Source: CAYPNF01 sp964411985
Lineage (GTDB): Bacteria > Verrucomicrobiota > Verrucomicrobiia > Limisphaerales > J093
Assembly (NCBI GenBank): GCA_964411985.1
Contig: CAYPNF010000026.1
Coordinates: forward strand, 53,926 to 117,925
Direction: 5' to 3'
DNA length: 64,000 bases
Positions 25,736-34,226 of this stretch are shown piece after piece (positions within the stretch are counted from its first letter, which is position 1; every line of letters begins with the position of its first letter). A model generated the notes under the pieces. It had not been told where the DNA came from, ran no database searches, and worked only from the letters and a program-made list of their open reading frames with translations. Position numbers and translations under genes: made by a program.

Positions 25736-26557
25736 CTATTTCTTCCGAGTGGATCGTTCCATCATCCAGAAGACGTCCTTGTTGTTGGGTGAGGAAACGT
25801 TGAGGGAAATCTGTTGTCCCACTTTGAGCGAAGGGGTGGTGCGGCCATCCTGCCACTTCTTGATCTCAGAATGGCTGTCGGCGAAGGAGAATCCTCCCGC
25901 GCGGTTGTGGTAGCTGGCCGGGTAGTCGACGATCTTCCATTGGGAAGGCTGGTCCGGATATCCGGTCATCCCCACCACCATCTCCCCGTCGTTGATGCTA
26001 TCCTCCCGCTCATCGAGGAAGACCCAGGTCATGGTGGGACCCGGGTCCACCAGGTCACTCAGTTTTTTGTAGATCCGGTAGCCGGGCCCAAATCCGTCCA
26101 CATCCGTGCTATCGAACCAAGCGTTCATGGCGATGCTGCGGATCCGAGGATAGCTGACCCCTTGGTACTTCACCATGCTCTTGTCCGCCGGGCATTTCCA
26201 GATACCGGCACTCGCACCGCAATAGGGCCACAACACGCTTTTCTTGATGTCCCTTTCGATGTCCCAGTTGCTGCGGTTGGCGCCATCGAAATTCAGGTCT
26301 CCCTGGACCCATGCGTTGGGCCCAAAGGATTGGGGGACTTTGTCTGCGTTATCGTCAATGTACATGCGCCAGGCGAGGGTCATTTGCTTTCCGTTGTTGA
26401 GGCACATGATACCCTGTGCTTTCGTCTTGGCCTTGCTCAGAGCAGGCAGCAGCATGCCGGCCAGGATGGCGATAATGGCAATGACCACCAACAGCTCAAT
26501 CAGGGTGAAACCGTTCTTCCGGGGCAGGGGAGGGATGAAGACGAAGCGGGCTCTCAT
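25736..26557 (-). CDS. Type II secretion/pilin-like pseudopilin (prepilin-type cleavage site)
   Basis: This 273-residue protein has a class III signal RKNG/FTLIELLVVIAIIAILAG: cleavage after Gly16, Phe17 methylated, Glu5 of the mature form present. The GspG-like helix ends in LLPALSKAKTKAQ. Cys pairs (CLNNGKQM and WKCPADKS) suggest a disulfide-held globular head. The tail has H-x9-D-S (YHNRAGGFSFADSHSE), the position of the H-X9-DG motif of Verrucomicrobia/Planctomycetes pseudopilins, with Gly replaced by Ser. It needs a prepilin peptidase encoded elsewhere. It stands alone, not in a T2SS operon, and is divergent from the delta-60 gene. Confidence 0.92.
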   Translation of the reverse strand: MRARFVFIPPLPRKNGFTLIELLVVIAIIAILAGMLLPALSKAKTKAQGIMCLNNGKQMTLAWRMYIDDNADKVPQSFGPNAWVQGDLNFDGANRSNWDIERDIKKSVLWPYCGASAGIWKCPADKSMVKYQGVSYPRIRSIAMNAWFDSTDVDGFGPGYRIYKKLSDLVDPGPTMTWVFLDEREDSINDGEMVVGMTGYPDQPSQWKIVDYPASYHNRAGGFSFADSHSEIKKWQDGRTTPSLKVGQQISLNVSSPNNKDVFWMMERSTRKK

Positions 26558-26717
26558 AGCACGTTAACATAGTCTCTGTTTCTGAGTTGTCCACTCGATC
26601 CCACGCGCTTGCCTATGAACCTAGGGTTGCGGATCAGAAATCTCAGGTCACCAATCTGAGTTTGCGAATCACGGCCTCGGGATTGACCCTGGTTGAAGAA
26701 ACGGTTAGGAGTGATCC

Positions 26718-28418
26718 ATGCACCAATCCGCTAGGAGAACTGTTTCCGTCAAGATCATCCTTGGATTCGCACTTTTCTCCGGAACGGGGCCCGTTTGCCT
26801 CTCTCAGACACCCGGCAGTATAGACACCTCGTTCACGGCTGGGCTGCAGGAGAAGGACAGCATTCGAGCCGTTGTTCCTCACGCTAACGGCCAAGTCAGT
26901 GTCGCTGGCCGCCGGACGGAATCAACTTACGACGAGGAAGGGAATCTGACGCTGACGGTCTCAGGTATGGTGGCTCGCCTCGGCCCTCAAGGTGCTTTGG
27001 ATACGCTGTTCAAGTCTGGTGCGCGGGCGACCGATCCGTCTGCGGCTACCTCGCTTGCGACCGCCATGATCGCACAGCCCGATGGCGCTTTGCTGCTGGG
27101 CGGAAGCTTCACGATGGTGGACGAGACGTCACGCCCGTACCTGGCCCGCCTGGACAGCCAGGGCACGTTGGATGCGGTTTTTCAGCCTGTGCCCAACAAG
27201 AAGGTTGAGTCGCTCTCGATCCATACCGATGGCCGGATCGTGGCGGCGGGCAGCTTTACCAGTTTTGGTGGGGCGACCCGCAAATATGTGGCGCAGGTGA
27301 ATGCGGATGGCTCGATTGACTCTTCTTTTACTACCGATGCGGGGGGGCCGGACACGACGGTTTGGGCGGTCGCTGCCCTTCCCGACCACCGGGTTTGGAT
27401 TGGGGGAGACTTCATCACCGTGGATGGCGTGGCACGGGGTGGAATTGCCCGTCTGAAAGCGAATGGGACCCTGGACCCCAGCTTCGACCCTGGAACCGGT
27501 GCGAACAATTCGGTCTTTGCGCTTCTGCCTCTGCCAGATGGAAAGCTGATCATTGCTGGAGCTTTCACGAGTTATAACGGAGCGAAAGCTGGTCCCGTGG
27601 CCCGGCTGAATGCCGATGGTTCGCTGGACGCGGAGTTTGATGCTGGACCCAGCTCGGGTGGCAAGGTCTATGCGCTCGGGAGCCAAGCGGATGGCAAGAT
27701 CCTGGTAGCTGGAAGCTTCACGCTTTTCAACGGCCGGGCGGCGGGTCGGATCGCGAGGTTAATGCCGAACGGTGCCTTCGACGAGAGCTTCAACACCGGG
27801 ACCGGTGCGAATGATCAAGTCCGTAGCCTCGCCGTTCAGTTGGACGGGCGGATTCTGGTGGGAGGCAACTTCTCCGACTTCGGAGGGCAAAGCGTTGCTG
27901 GTCTCGTGAGGCTTTATGCCGATGCAATGCCTGCCGAGAAACCGGTGGTACTCGAGCAGCCCCGGAGCCAGACGATTGCATTGGGTAGTTCTGCGGTGTT
28001 CGAAGTGAAGGCCAAGGGCTCCGCCCCCCTGGAGTATCACTGGCAACACAATGGGACTGCCATCCCTTTCGGGGCTAACGCCACGCTGACTTTGCCATCG
28101 GTCCAGGCCGCCGATGCTGGCGAGTACCGGGTGACGGTGAGCAACTCGGCCGGATCGGTGACCAGCGAGGCCGCCTTGCTGATTCTCCTGTCACAGCCTG
28201 AATTAGCGCTCACTTGGAGCGATCAGAAGCTAGTTCTCGGACTCTCGGGCGTCGCGGGGAAGACCTATCGGGTGGACTATGCGGACCGGCTGGAAGAACC
28301 GATGGTTTGGAACATTCTGACCAACATCATCCTCACCGCTGGGGCCAGCCAGTCGTTGGAGATCCCAGCAGAAGCCTCCGTTCCTGAACGCTATTTCAGG
28401 GTATCTGAAACTCAGTAG
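26718..28418 (+). CDS. Exported delta-60 repeat protein with Ig domain
   Basis: This 566-residue protein has a signal peptide of about 30 residues. Seven to eight delta-60 repeats follow (about 33-405), each with a G-x-L-D-x-x-F turn and D-G-[KR]-[IL]-x-[VI]-x-G-x-F (for example DGKILVAGSFT). These should form a beta propeller. An Ig-like domain (about 412-495, QPRSQTIALGSSAVF ... DAGEYRVTVSNSAG) and the shared C-terminal module YRVDYADRLEEPMVW ... RYFRVSETQ follow. AGGAG six bases before ATG 26718 is a good ribosome site. The stop is one base from the stop of the convergent M28 gene. It is probably a surface or extracellular protein. Confidence 0.9.
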   Translation: MHQSARRTVSVKIILGFALFSGTGPVCLSQTPGSIDTSFTAGLQEKDSIRAVVPHANGQVSVAGRRTESTYDEEGNLTLTVSGMVARLGPQGALDTLFKSGARATDPSAATSLATAMIAQPDGALLLGGSFTMVDETSRPYLARLDSQGTLDAVFQPVPNKKVESLSIHTDGRIVAAGSFTSFGGATRKYVAQVNADGSIDSSFTTDAGGPDTTVWAVAALPDHRVWIGGDFITVDGVARGGIARLKANGTLDPSFDPGTGANNSVFALLPLPDGKLIIAGAFTSYNGAKAGPVARLNADGSLDAEFDAGPSSGGKVYALGSQADGKILVAGSFTLFNGRAAGRIARLMPNGAFDESFNTGTGANDQVRSLAVQLDGRILVGGNFSDFGGQSVAGLVRLYADAMPAEKPVVLEQPRSQTIALGSSAVFEVKAKGSAPLEYHWQHNGTAIPFGANATLTLPSVQAADAGEYRVTVSNSAGSVTSEAALLILLSQPELALTWSDQKLVLGLSGVAGKTYRVDYADRLEEPMVWNILTNIILTAGASQSLEIPAEASVPERYFRVSETQ

Positions 28419-28419
28419 G

Positions 28420-30066
28420 TTAGACTCTCTCGACCTCGGATTGGGAAGATACCTCCTGAGCTGACATCTTCTGAAAGGAAGGGAACGGAGCCAGCGCAAA
28501 GACCAGTGCAGCTGGCACGACGCAAGCCGGGGCCAGTCCGATGGTCATGGTGTGATGAAGGAGATAGATCAGGGGGCCAAAGACAACGGCCGCTGGCACG
28601 AGAACGAATCCCAGCACGAAGAGTCGTTGGAAGGCCGATCCGGAGGGCCATCGCATCAGGAAAAGCAGTCCGAGCGCGGCGCCCATTGCGGGCCAAAGAA
28701 AGAAGTAGCTGCCCCCCGGTGCCTTCAAAGCCGTGCCTAGAGTCAGAGGAAGCCAGAGGATCAGGGCGCCGGCAAGCTGGTTGGCAGGCGAGTAGCGACG
28801 CGAGAGCCAGTTGCGCAGGAGAGTGCTTAGGGCGAAGGCCAGGCTGAGCATGCCCAAGAGCATCCACCCCGTTCCGGACACATTCATCACGAAGGTGCCG
28901 TAATGGTTAGGCTTGAGGAAGGTGAAGATCGCTTTCACGCCACCCAGCGCGATCAAACCCGAAGCCAGAATGCAGAGTAGCCATAGGCTCGCGCAAGCGC
29001 TCACCGGGCCGATGGACAAGCTACCCCGCAGGAATCCCCATGCCATGACCCCAAGGGCGAGGGCCAGAGTGAAACCTGCCAGCGGCACTACCCAACGGTC
29101 TGGGTAGCACGCCAGTTGGCCAGGACCGACCGGGAAAAAGACACCGTCTCCGCGCGAGTCCTTTGCAAGCAGACTTTCGCCCTCAGCACTGGCGAGAAAA
29201 CGTGTCAGGTTGACCGTATAATCCCCATAGTGTTGCAGACTTCCCGAGTCCAGATTGGCCGGGGTATCCTCGGGGGTGTGGTAGAAGTCGAGTCCCACCA
29301 CCACGGCGAAATTCATCCCCTTGAGACCCGCCTTGCGAAACACGGTGAAATCGGTGTCGTTGGGCATGCGCTTGTACACTTCCTGCGCGAAAGAGCAGGC
29401 TCCCGGTTTGGCGCAGAGCCGACCCAGAGCGCGGACGAGTTCGAAGTTGTCCTTGCCGGTTTCGAACATCACTACTGGCCCTCGGTTTCCACGAGCCTCG
29501 AAGTTGAGCGCGACCTGGACGCGTTGGATCAGCGCCTGATGCTCACGCACGAAGGCCTTCGCCCCGAGCAACCCCCTCTCCTCGCCGTCGGTGACCAGGA
29601 ACAGCACGTCATTCTTGATGTCCGCAGATTGTCGCAACACCCGGGCCGTCTCAAGCAGGGCGGCGACGCCCGCGGCGCAGTCGGCCGCGCCTGGGCCTCG
29701 CTCCGTGGAGTCGTAGTGGCTGGCCAGGAGAACTACCGCACCGCCTGGCGTGGAACCTTTCTGCACCGCCATCACATTCTCCACTCTCACGCCCCTTTCC
29801 GTAGCCTCGTGGATGGTGACCTCCAAGCCGATCTCGCGAAAGGTCCGGGCCACATAATCGCGGGCTTTGCGGTTCGCTGCCGAACCCGTTGGGTGAATTT
29901 CCTGAGCGATCTGTTCCACATGCTTTCGGGCACGCCCAGCCGAGAACAGTGAAGCGTCGGCGTCGGCGGCAAGGGGTCGTGGTGGCGCGATGCAGAGCAG
30001 GCTCCAGCCAATGGCGGCCATCAGCAGAGCGAGCGCGAGGAACGACTCGAGGAGGCGGTTTTTCAT
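28420..30066 (-). CDS. Membrane M28-family metallopeptidase (ERMP1-like)
   Basis: In this 548-residue protein, residues 1-30 hold an N-terminal membrane helix. A zinc aminopeptidase domain follows (about 45-300), with ligands in ASHYDST (His/Asp), GAADCAAG (bridging Asp), DGEERGLLG (Glu base and ligand), NFEARG and DFYHTPED (His). About six to seven TM helices follow (about 325-540). A M28 catalytic head plus a multi-TM tail matches the ERMP1/Fxna type, so it is a membrane-bound aminopeptidase with its active site outside the cytosol. Substrate is unknown. Its stop almost touches the delta-60 stop. Confidence 0.9.
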   Translation of the reverse strand: MKNRLLESFLALALLMAAIGWSLLCIAPPRPLAADADASLFSAGRARKHVEQIAQEIHPTGSAANRKARDYVARTFREIGLEVTIHEATERGVRVENVMAVQKGSTPGGAVVLLASHYDSTERGPGAADCAAGVAALLETARVLRQSADIKNDVLFLVTDGEERGLLGAKAFVREHQALIQRVQVALNFEARGNRGPVVMFETGKDNFELVRALGRLCAKPGACSFAQEVYKRMPNDTDFTVFRKAGLKGMNFAVVVGLDFYHTPEDTPANLDSGSLQHYGDYTVNLTRFLASAEGESLLAKDSRGDGVFFPVGPGQLACYPDRWVVPLAGFTLALALGVMAWGFLRGSLSIGPVSACASLWLLCILASGLIALGGVKAIFTFLKPNHYGTFVMNVSGTGWMLLGMLSLAFALSTLLRNWLSRRYSPANQLAGALILWLPLTLGTALKAPGGSYFFLWPAMGAALGLLFLMRWPSGSAFQRLFVLGFVLVPAAVVFGPLIYLLHHTMTIGLAPACVVPAALVFALAPFPSFQKMSAQEVSSQSEVERV

Positions 30067-30359
30067 GTGAAGGTGGCTTCTGATTGGTTCAGGAATCTAC
30101 CCGAGAGGGGGAAAATGGCGAGAAGATACCTTTGCCGGGCGAGGCTGGCTTGGGGTGCGTTTAGGTATGGAATTCGTCCCTGGGCTCGGACCATGTGCAC
30201 AACTGGCAACCGTTTAGAAATGTCATATCACGAACTGACATCCCATTCTTGACTGCATGCAATCTGCGTGACTCTGCGAAATCTGCGGAGAAACAGTGGC
30301 GCCAGTGGATCCCCCAGATCTACGGACTCCTTGAGCCATGGATGCAGCGAAACTAATCC
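30067..30359. other. Intergenic spacer, 293 bases
   Basis: There is no coding frame. The segment near 30264-30300 (ATCTGCGTGACTCTGCGAAATCTGCGG) consists of imperfect repeats of TCTGCG, a simple-sequence motif I associate with dispersed non-coding repeats in this phylum. Should contain the M28 gene promoter; none was picked with confidence. Confidence 0.4.
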
Positions 30360-31685
30360 TTACTCGACTCCAAGCTGCTTCTGCATTTGCTCCAGCGGAA
30401 CCCCTTTGGTCTCGGGCACCATGAGTTTCACCCAGATCAGTTGCAGGACCATCATCGCGCAGAAGAAGAGGAAGACCGCGCCCGGAGGAAAGGCCGTGAC
30501 CATTTTGGGGAAGAACGTGGTCAGGAGCGCAGCAAAGATCCAGTGCGTAAAACTGCCCAAGGCTTGCCCTTCGGCACGATGCCGGTTCGGGAAGATTTCA
30601 GAGATGAACACCCAGATGACGGCTCCCTGACCGACCGCATGTGCGGCGATGAAGGCGAAGATGCAGGCAGGCACGATACTGTAGTGCTCTGTGTAAAAGG
30701 CCCAAGAGGTCAGTCCCAACGACAGGATGTACCCAAACGATCCGATGTAGAGCAGGGTGCGGCGGCCGAGGCGGTCGATGAGATACAGACCCACGAACGT
30801 AAAGATCAAGTTGGTGACACCGATGCCCACCGACTGGAGCAGGGCAGCTTTGGCGCCCAATCCCGTCAGCTCGAAAATTCGCGGCGCGAAATAGAGGACC
30901 GCATTAATGCCGGAGAGTTGGTTGAAGAAGGCGATCAAAAAGGCCAGGAGAATGGGGACCTTGAGGCGCAGGGTCCAGAACTGGGCGGAGGAGTGTTGTG
31001 TAGAGGAAGCGGATACGATTTCGTCGGCGACCTTTTGGATTTCCGCCGGGGAGGCTTCGGGCTGGATCATCTGCAGGACCTTGAGTCCCGCCTCCCGGTC
31101 TCCTTTGCGGCTAAGCAACCAGCGCGGGCTCTCGGGAATGCCGAAACAGAGGACGGTGTAGAGGATCGAAGGAAACGCCGCGACGCCGAGCATCCAGCGC
31201 CAGGCGTTTTCGCCTACGTCTTTGAGAAGGAAATTCGAGAGGAAAGCAATGACGATACCGAAGACGATGTTGAACTGAAACATGCCGGCCAGACGCCCCC
31301 GGTAAGCAGGCGGTGCAATTTCGGAGATGTAGAGAGGCGCTGCCACGGTGGAAATCCCAATGCCGAGACCGCCGATAAACCTGGAGGCGATGAAGGAGTA
31401 AATGCCCGTCGCGAAGCCACAACCGACCGCCGAGATCACGTAGAGCAAGCCGATCCAGAGCAGGGTGGCTCTGCGGCCAAAGCGATCCGTAGGCCAGCCA
31501 CCCAGGAGAGAGCCCACCACGGTGCCGTAGAGTGCCGAGCCCATGGCCAACCCGTGAATTCCAGGACTCAACCCCCAAAGGGACTGAATCTTCTGTTCCG
31601 CGCCAGAGATGACCACAGTATCGAAGCCGAATAGGAATCCCGCCAACGCGGAGGTAATGGACCAGAAGAAGATGCGACTTTTCAT
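30360..31685 (-). CDS. MFS sugar transporter, sugar porter family
   Basis: This 441-residue protein has 12 TM helices. Sugar-porter signatures include GFLFGFDTVVISGA (TM1), DRFGRRATL and DRLGRRTLL (both inter-helix loops), RFIGGLGIGIS, PLYISEIAPPAYRGRL, PESPRWLL, QLSGINAVLYFAP, SEIFPNRHRAEGQA and PETKGVPLEQM. It resembles the XylE/GalP/AraE H+-symporters, importing a hexose or pentose into the cytosol. Such a transporter would suit the GH42/GH43 products, but the genes are 26 kb apart and linkage is not shown. Full length. Confidence 0.95.
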   Translation of the reverse strand: MKSRIFFWSITSALAGFLFGFDTVVISGAEQKIQSLWGLSPGIHGLAMGSALYGTVVGSLLGGWPTDRFGRRATLLWIGLLYVISAVGCGFATGIYSFIASRFIGGLGIGISTVAAPLYISEIAPPAYRGRLAGMFQFNIVFGIVIAFLSNFLLKDVGENAWRWMLGVAAFPSILYTVLCFGIPESPRWLLSRKGDREAGLKVLQMIQPEASPAEIQKVADEIVSASSTQHSSAQFWTLRLKVPILLAFLIAFFNQLSGINAVLYFAPRIFELTGLGAKAALLQSVGIGVTNLIFTFVGLYLIDRLGRRTLLYIGSFGYILSLGLTSWAFYTEHYSIVPACIFAFIAAHAVGQGAVIWVFISEIFPNRHRAEGQALGSFTHWIFAALLTTFFPKMVTAFPPGAVFLFFCAMMVLQLIWVKLMVPETKGVPLEQMQKQLGVE

Positions 31686-31838
31686 AGCTACACTTAAGGC
31701 CTAATCCCTGCCGCGACGATGGAAACCAAGGTTATGCTTGGGTCAAGAGCGGCAGGCATGCAAAGACTCTGAGGGATTTTGGGCTGTAAGGAAAGAGAAA
31801 CTGTTCCGGGACAAAAGGTGGAAAACCATGGAATCGGG

Positions 31839-31878
31839 GGGGAGGGGTGCGGACGGCTCGGCGGTCCGTCCCTACCAA
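31839..31878. repeat. REP-like intergenic repeat with stem-loop
   Basis: GGGGAGGGGTG (31839-31849) is followed by a GGACGG/CCGTCC stem (31851-31856 with 31866-31871), then TACC. The same 11 bases precede a stem-loop at the right end of the window (63949-64000), and both elements carry GGTAGGG/CCCTACC. It is likely a dispersed palindromic repeat of this genome. Confidence 0.4.
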
Positions 31879-31932
31879 GACCTGGCGGACTTCCAAGGAC
31901 CACTCGACAAGAACTGGGGCAAGAACCCTCGG

Positions 31933-32673
31933 TCAGTACCGGACCTCGCGCCAGTCGTCGATAGTGATACGCGAGGCCCGTTTCCATCCGGAATGTCCGT
32001 CAAAGAACAGCAGGTTGGGGCCCGGGCCGTGACGGGTCGCTGCGACCCTTCTTTGGGAATTCAAGGTTTTCCCTCCCGCCGCGTAAGGCAGGTGCCCCGG
32101 GTTCCAGACGTCCTCGACCAAGGAGGACCCGCTGGTAGGCAGTGCGGTTACAATCGGACGCCAGGAGCCATTCTCGTTATCGGCAAAGTAGATGGTGCTA
32201 ACGGGCTCTTGGACCTGGGTAAGGCGGGTAAAGCCGATCACTTCGCTGCCGACCTTGTCGAGCGGGCTGCTGAACTTCCATCCGTTCACGACATAGCAAA
32301 TGAGCTGCTTCTTGTTGGGATAACTCGGGCAGGTGTAGATCCGGACCTTGGCGTAGTTGGAGGAGGTCGGCCCGGCAGCGCCGAACTGGGGTGCGATCAC
32401 CTGGTACCAGAGCGGGTCGTTGGCCCGGGGAATGAAGCCGCCGGAATCGTCGGCGTACATCAGCATTCCTAGCCCCATCTGGTGGAGATTGCTGAGACAA
32501 TTGGCCTTCCTCGACGACTCCTTGGCTTTGCCCAGTGCAGGCAGAAGCATTCCAGCGAGAATGGCGATGATGGCGATCACCACCAGGAGCTCGATGAGCG
32601 TGAAGGCTTGGCTCCTCGGATTCTCCCCGAGTCGGTTGCCGCCGAAGGCTGACTTGCCACGATAGGGGTCCAT
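31933..32673 (-). CDS. Pseudopilin with H-X9-DG motif
   Basis: This protein is about 246 residues from ATG 32673; an in-frame GTG at 32697 overlaps the toxin stop (GTGA) and is the alternative start. After an unusually long leader of about 23 residues comes the class III cleavage site QA/FTLIELLVVIAIIAILAG, with Ala rather than Gly at -1 and Glu at +5. The head has Cys (CLSNLHQM, YTCPSYPN) and ends with RHGPGPNLLFFDGHSGWK, an exact H-X9-DG motif. It should need a prepilin peptidase and a T2SS-like machine encoded elsewhere. It lies downstream of the toxin gene but is probably functionally unrelated. Confidence 0.88.
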   Translation of the reverse strand: MDPYRGKSAFGGNRLGENPRSQAFTLIELLVVIAIIAILAGMLLPALGKAKESSRKANCLSNLHQMGLGMLMYADDSGGFIPRANDPLWYQVIAPQFGAAGPTSSNYAKVRIYTCPSYPNKKQLICYVVNGWKFSSPLDKVGSEVIGFTRLTQVQEPVSTIYFADNENGSWRPIVTALPTSGSSLVEDVWNPGHLPYAAGGKTLNSQRRVAATRHGPGPNLLFFDGHSGWKRASRITIDDWREVRY

Positions 32674-32693
32674 ACGATTGGTTTGAAGCTGGG

Positions 32694-33179
32694 TCACCGC
32701 GCAAGCCCGGCCTTCCTGGCGTGGAGTGCCAGGCCCTTTTCCTCCTTGTCCAGTTCTGGCCAGACGCGCAAGCCAGAAGCGGCAGCGAGAGGCCGTTGTC
32801 GCGAGTTCCGGTCGAAGCTTAGGAACCAGCTGCTGCCGCTTGCGACGGCTGCGGCCACCAGGATTAGATCATGTCCACCCGGACGCAGAACTGAGGAAAA
32901 CCGCCGCGCGAGGCTCTCCGCCTGCCGAAACGCCAAAGCCCAGTCGATCGGCTCCACGCGTAACCACGCCCCTTGGACCAGGTCGGCTACAAAACGATCG
33001 GCGGCCTGCGCTTGAGGTCGCCTCAAAAGCACGTTGATGACTTCAATTCTGCACAGTTCGCAGAGGTGGAGAACGACATGGCCTCGGTCAAGGTACTCAT
33101 GCATAGCCGACAACTCCGCTGGGTTCGTCTGCGGATCGTAAAGTCGAACGACAAAACTTGCGTCCGCACTGTGCTTCAT
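32694..33179 (-). CDS. PIN-domain toxin (VapC-like ribonuclease)
   Basis: In this 161-residue protein the acidic PIN residues are visible: Asp6 in DASF, Glu in CRIEVINVLL (about residue 46), Asp in GHDLILVAAA (about 103) and Asp in SFDRNSR (about 124). Such proteins are Mg-dependent endoribonucleases inhibited by a cognate antitoxin. It is encoded just after the antitoxin with a four-base overlap (33176-33179), the standard arrangement. It is somewhat longer than most VapC (130-140), with a Lys/Arg tail. Its stop overlaps a GTG that could start the next gene. Confidence 0.9.
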   Translation of the reverse strand: MKHSADASFVVRLYDPQTNPAELSAMHEYLDRGHVVLHLCELCRIEVINVLLRRPQAQAADRFVADLVQGAWLRVEPIDWALAFRQAESLARRFSSVLRPGGHDLILVAAAVASGSSWFLSFDRNSRQRPLAAASGLRVWPELDKEEKGLALHARKAGLAR

Positions 33180-33448
33180 GTCGTTGGGTCCAAGGCGTTT
33201 TGACGGGCGCGGCTGCGGCCTCGTTCGGCGTCCAGTTCAGCAACAAAACCGCCGGCCTCAGGGGCTTGTTCCTTGAGCCAGCGAAAATGGGTGGCCCAAT
33301 CGGGACGAGGCTCTGCCGGAGGAGGGAGATGAGTCAAATAGCCAATCGCCCGACCGCTCCTCTTGATCTCAAAGGACTCCCCTCGCTCAAGTGAATCCAA
33401 TACGCGGGCAGTCTCCCTGCTCAATTGCCGCATCGTCAGCGTCTTCAT
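33176..33448 (-). CDS. Phd/YefM-like antitoxin
   Basis: This protein is 90 residues from ATG 33448 (an ATG at 33457 lies in the operator repeats). The N-terminal MKTLTMRQLSRETARVLD with EIKRSGRAIGYLT resembles the Phd/YefM DNA-binding fold; the C-terminal half is Pro/Glu/Arg rich and should wrap the toxin. It is co-transcribed with the PIN toxin and presumably autoregulates through the repeats just upstream. Confidence 0.85.
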   Translation of the reverse strand: MKTLTMRQLSRETARVLDSLERGESFEIKRSGRAIGYLTHLPPPAEPRPDWATHFRWLKEQAPEAGGFVAELDAERGRSRARQNALDPTT

Positions 33449-33449
33449 G

Positions 33450-33479
33450 TCAGACACGCTATATCAGACAAATCAGAAA
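33450..33479 (-). promoter_or_regulatory. Likely antitoxin operator: TCAGACA direct repeats
   Basis: On the plus strand TCAGACA (33450-33456), TCAGACA (33464-33470) and TCAGAAA (33473-33479) lie just upstream of ATG 33448. They overlap a possible minus-strand -10 (TATAGC) with TTGCGT about 15 bases before it. This is consistent with autorepression by the antitoxin; binding is inferred. Confidence 0.5.
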
Positions 33480-33612
33480 CGCAAGCTGACAGTGCGCCTC
33501 TATCCGAAGGCGCCTTGGAGGGTGAACGAAGACCCAAGCCGAATCGAAGCTGGCTAGAACCTTTCCCTCGCTGGTGTTTGACCTGGAGCACGCCTCGGAG
33601 TATGAGTTCGCC

Positions 33613-34182
33613 ATGATGAAGAGCATCTTGCATCGGAGTTGCCTGAGATTGGCTATCCTGCTGACCTGCCTTCCCAGCCCAGGGCGCGCGGCGGAGAGTT
33701 TGAACGCCGTGCTCTCCCCCCATGCGCAGGACCTGGTTGTCCTCAAGGGCGACCAATGGGTTCCGTTTAAGGCGGACTCGTTTTTGAAGGCCCCTTACAC
33801 GGTGCTTTATTTCGGGGCGGGATGGTGTCCGGACTGCCGGCGTTTCTCCCCGAGCCTTGTCTCTGCCTACAACCAGCAGAAACCAGGAGGTTCGCGATTC
33901 GAAGTCTTGCTCCTGTCGGTAGACAAATCCGCGGAGGGGCTCCTGAAGTACATGCAATCCGAGAAGATGCCCTGGCCCGCGCTGGCTTTCGACAAGATCG
34001 CCGGAGCTGGTGATTTGAAGAGATTCTACTCGGGCCATGGGTATCCCTGTCTTACCGTGATCGATCCGAAAGGAACCATCCTGCTTCAGAGCAAGAGTGA
34101 CCTTGACGCCAAGGAGATTCTGGGCCAGTTGCTGGCCTTGGTTGACCCTTCCGCGGCAGGGCCTGGGAAGACCTCCCCATGA
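33613..34182 (+). CDS. Exported thioredoxin-like protein (WCPDC)
   Basis: This 189-residue protein has a signal peptide ending near SPGRAAE. The thioredoxin/TlpA/nucleoredoxin-like domain carries the redox motif WCPDC (about residues 71-75 of the preprotein) after VLYFGAG. The cis-Pro region is GYPCLTVID. It probably works in periplasmic disulfide reduction or cytochrome maturation. ATG 33613 or 33616 is equivalent; the longer frame from 33574 starts before the signal. It is divergent from the toxin operon, with 44 bases to coaB. Confidence 0.88.
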   Translation: MMKSILHRSCLRLAILLTCLPSPGRAAESLNAVLSPHAQDLVVLKGDQWVPFKADSFLKAPYTVLYFGAGWCPDCRRFSPSLVSAYNQQKPGGSRFEVLLLSVDKSAEGLLKYMQSEKMPWPALAFDKIAGAGDLKRFYSGHGYPCLTVIDPKGTILLQSKSDLDAKEILGQLLALVDPSAAGPGKTSP

Positions 34183-34226
34183 GCCACACCGAAATGGAAG
34201 ATTGCGAGAGCGATTCCTGAGACAAC

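Noticed and set aside
30387..31634. 415-codon plus-strand frame opposite the MFS gene
   Set aside because: The complementary strand has all sugar-porter signatures; this frame has the Glu/Gln/Arg-rich look of a shadow.
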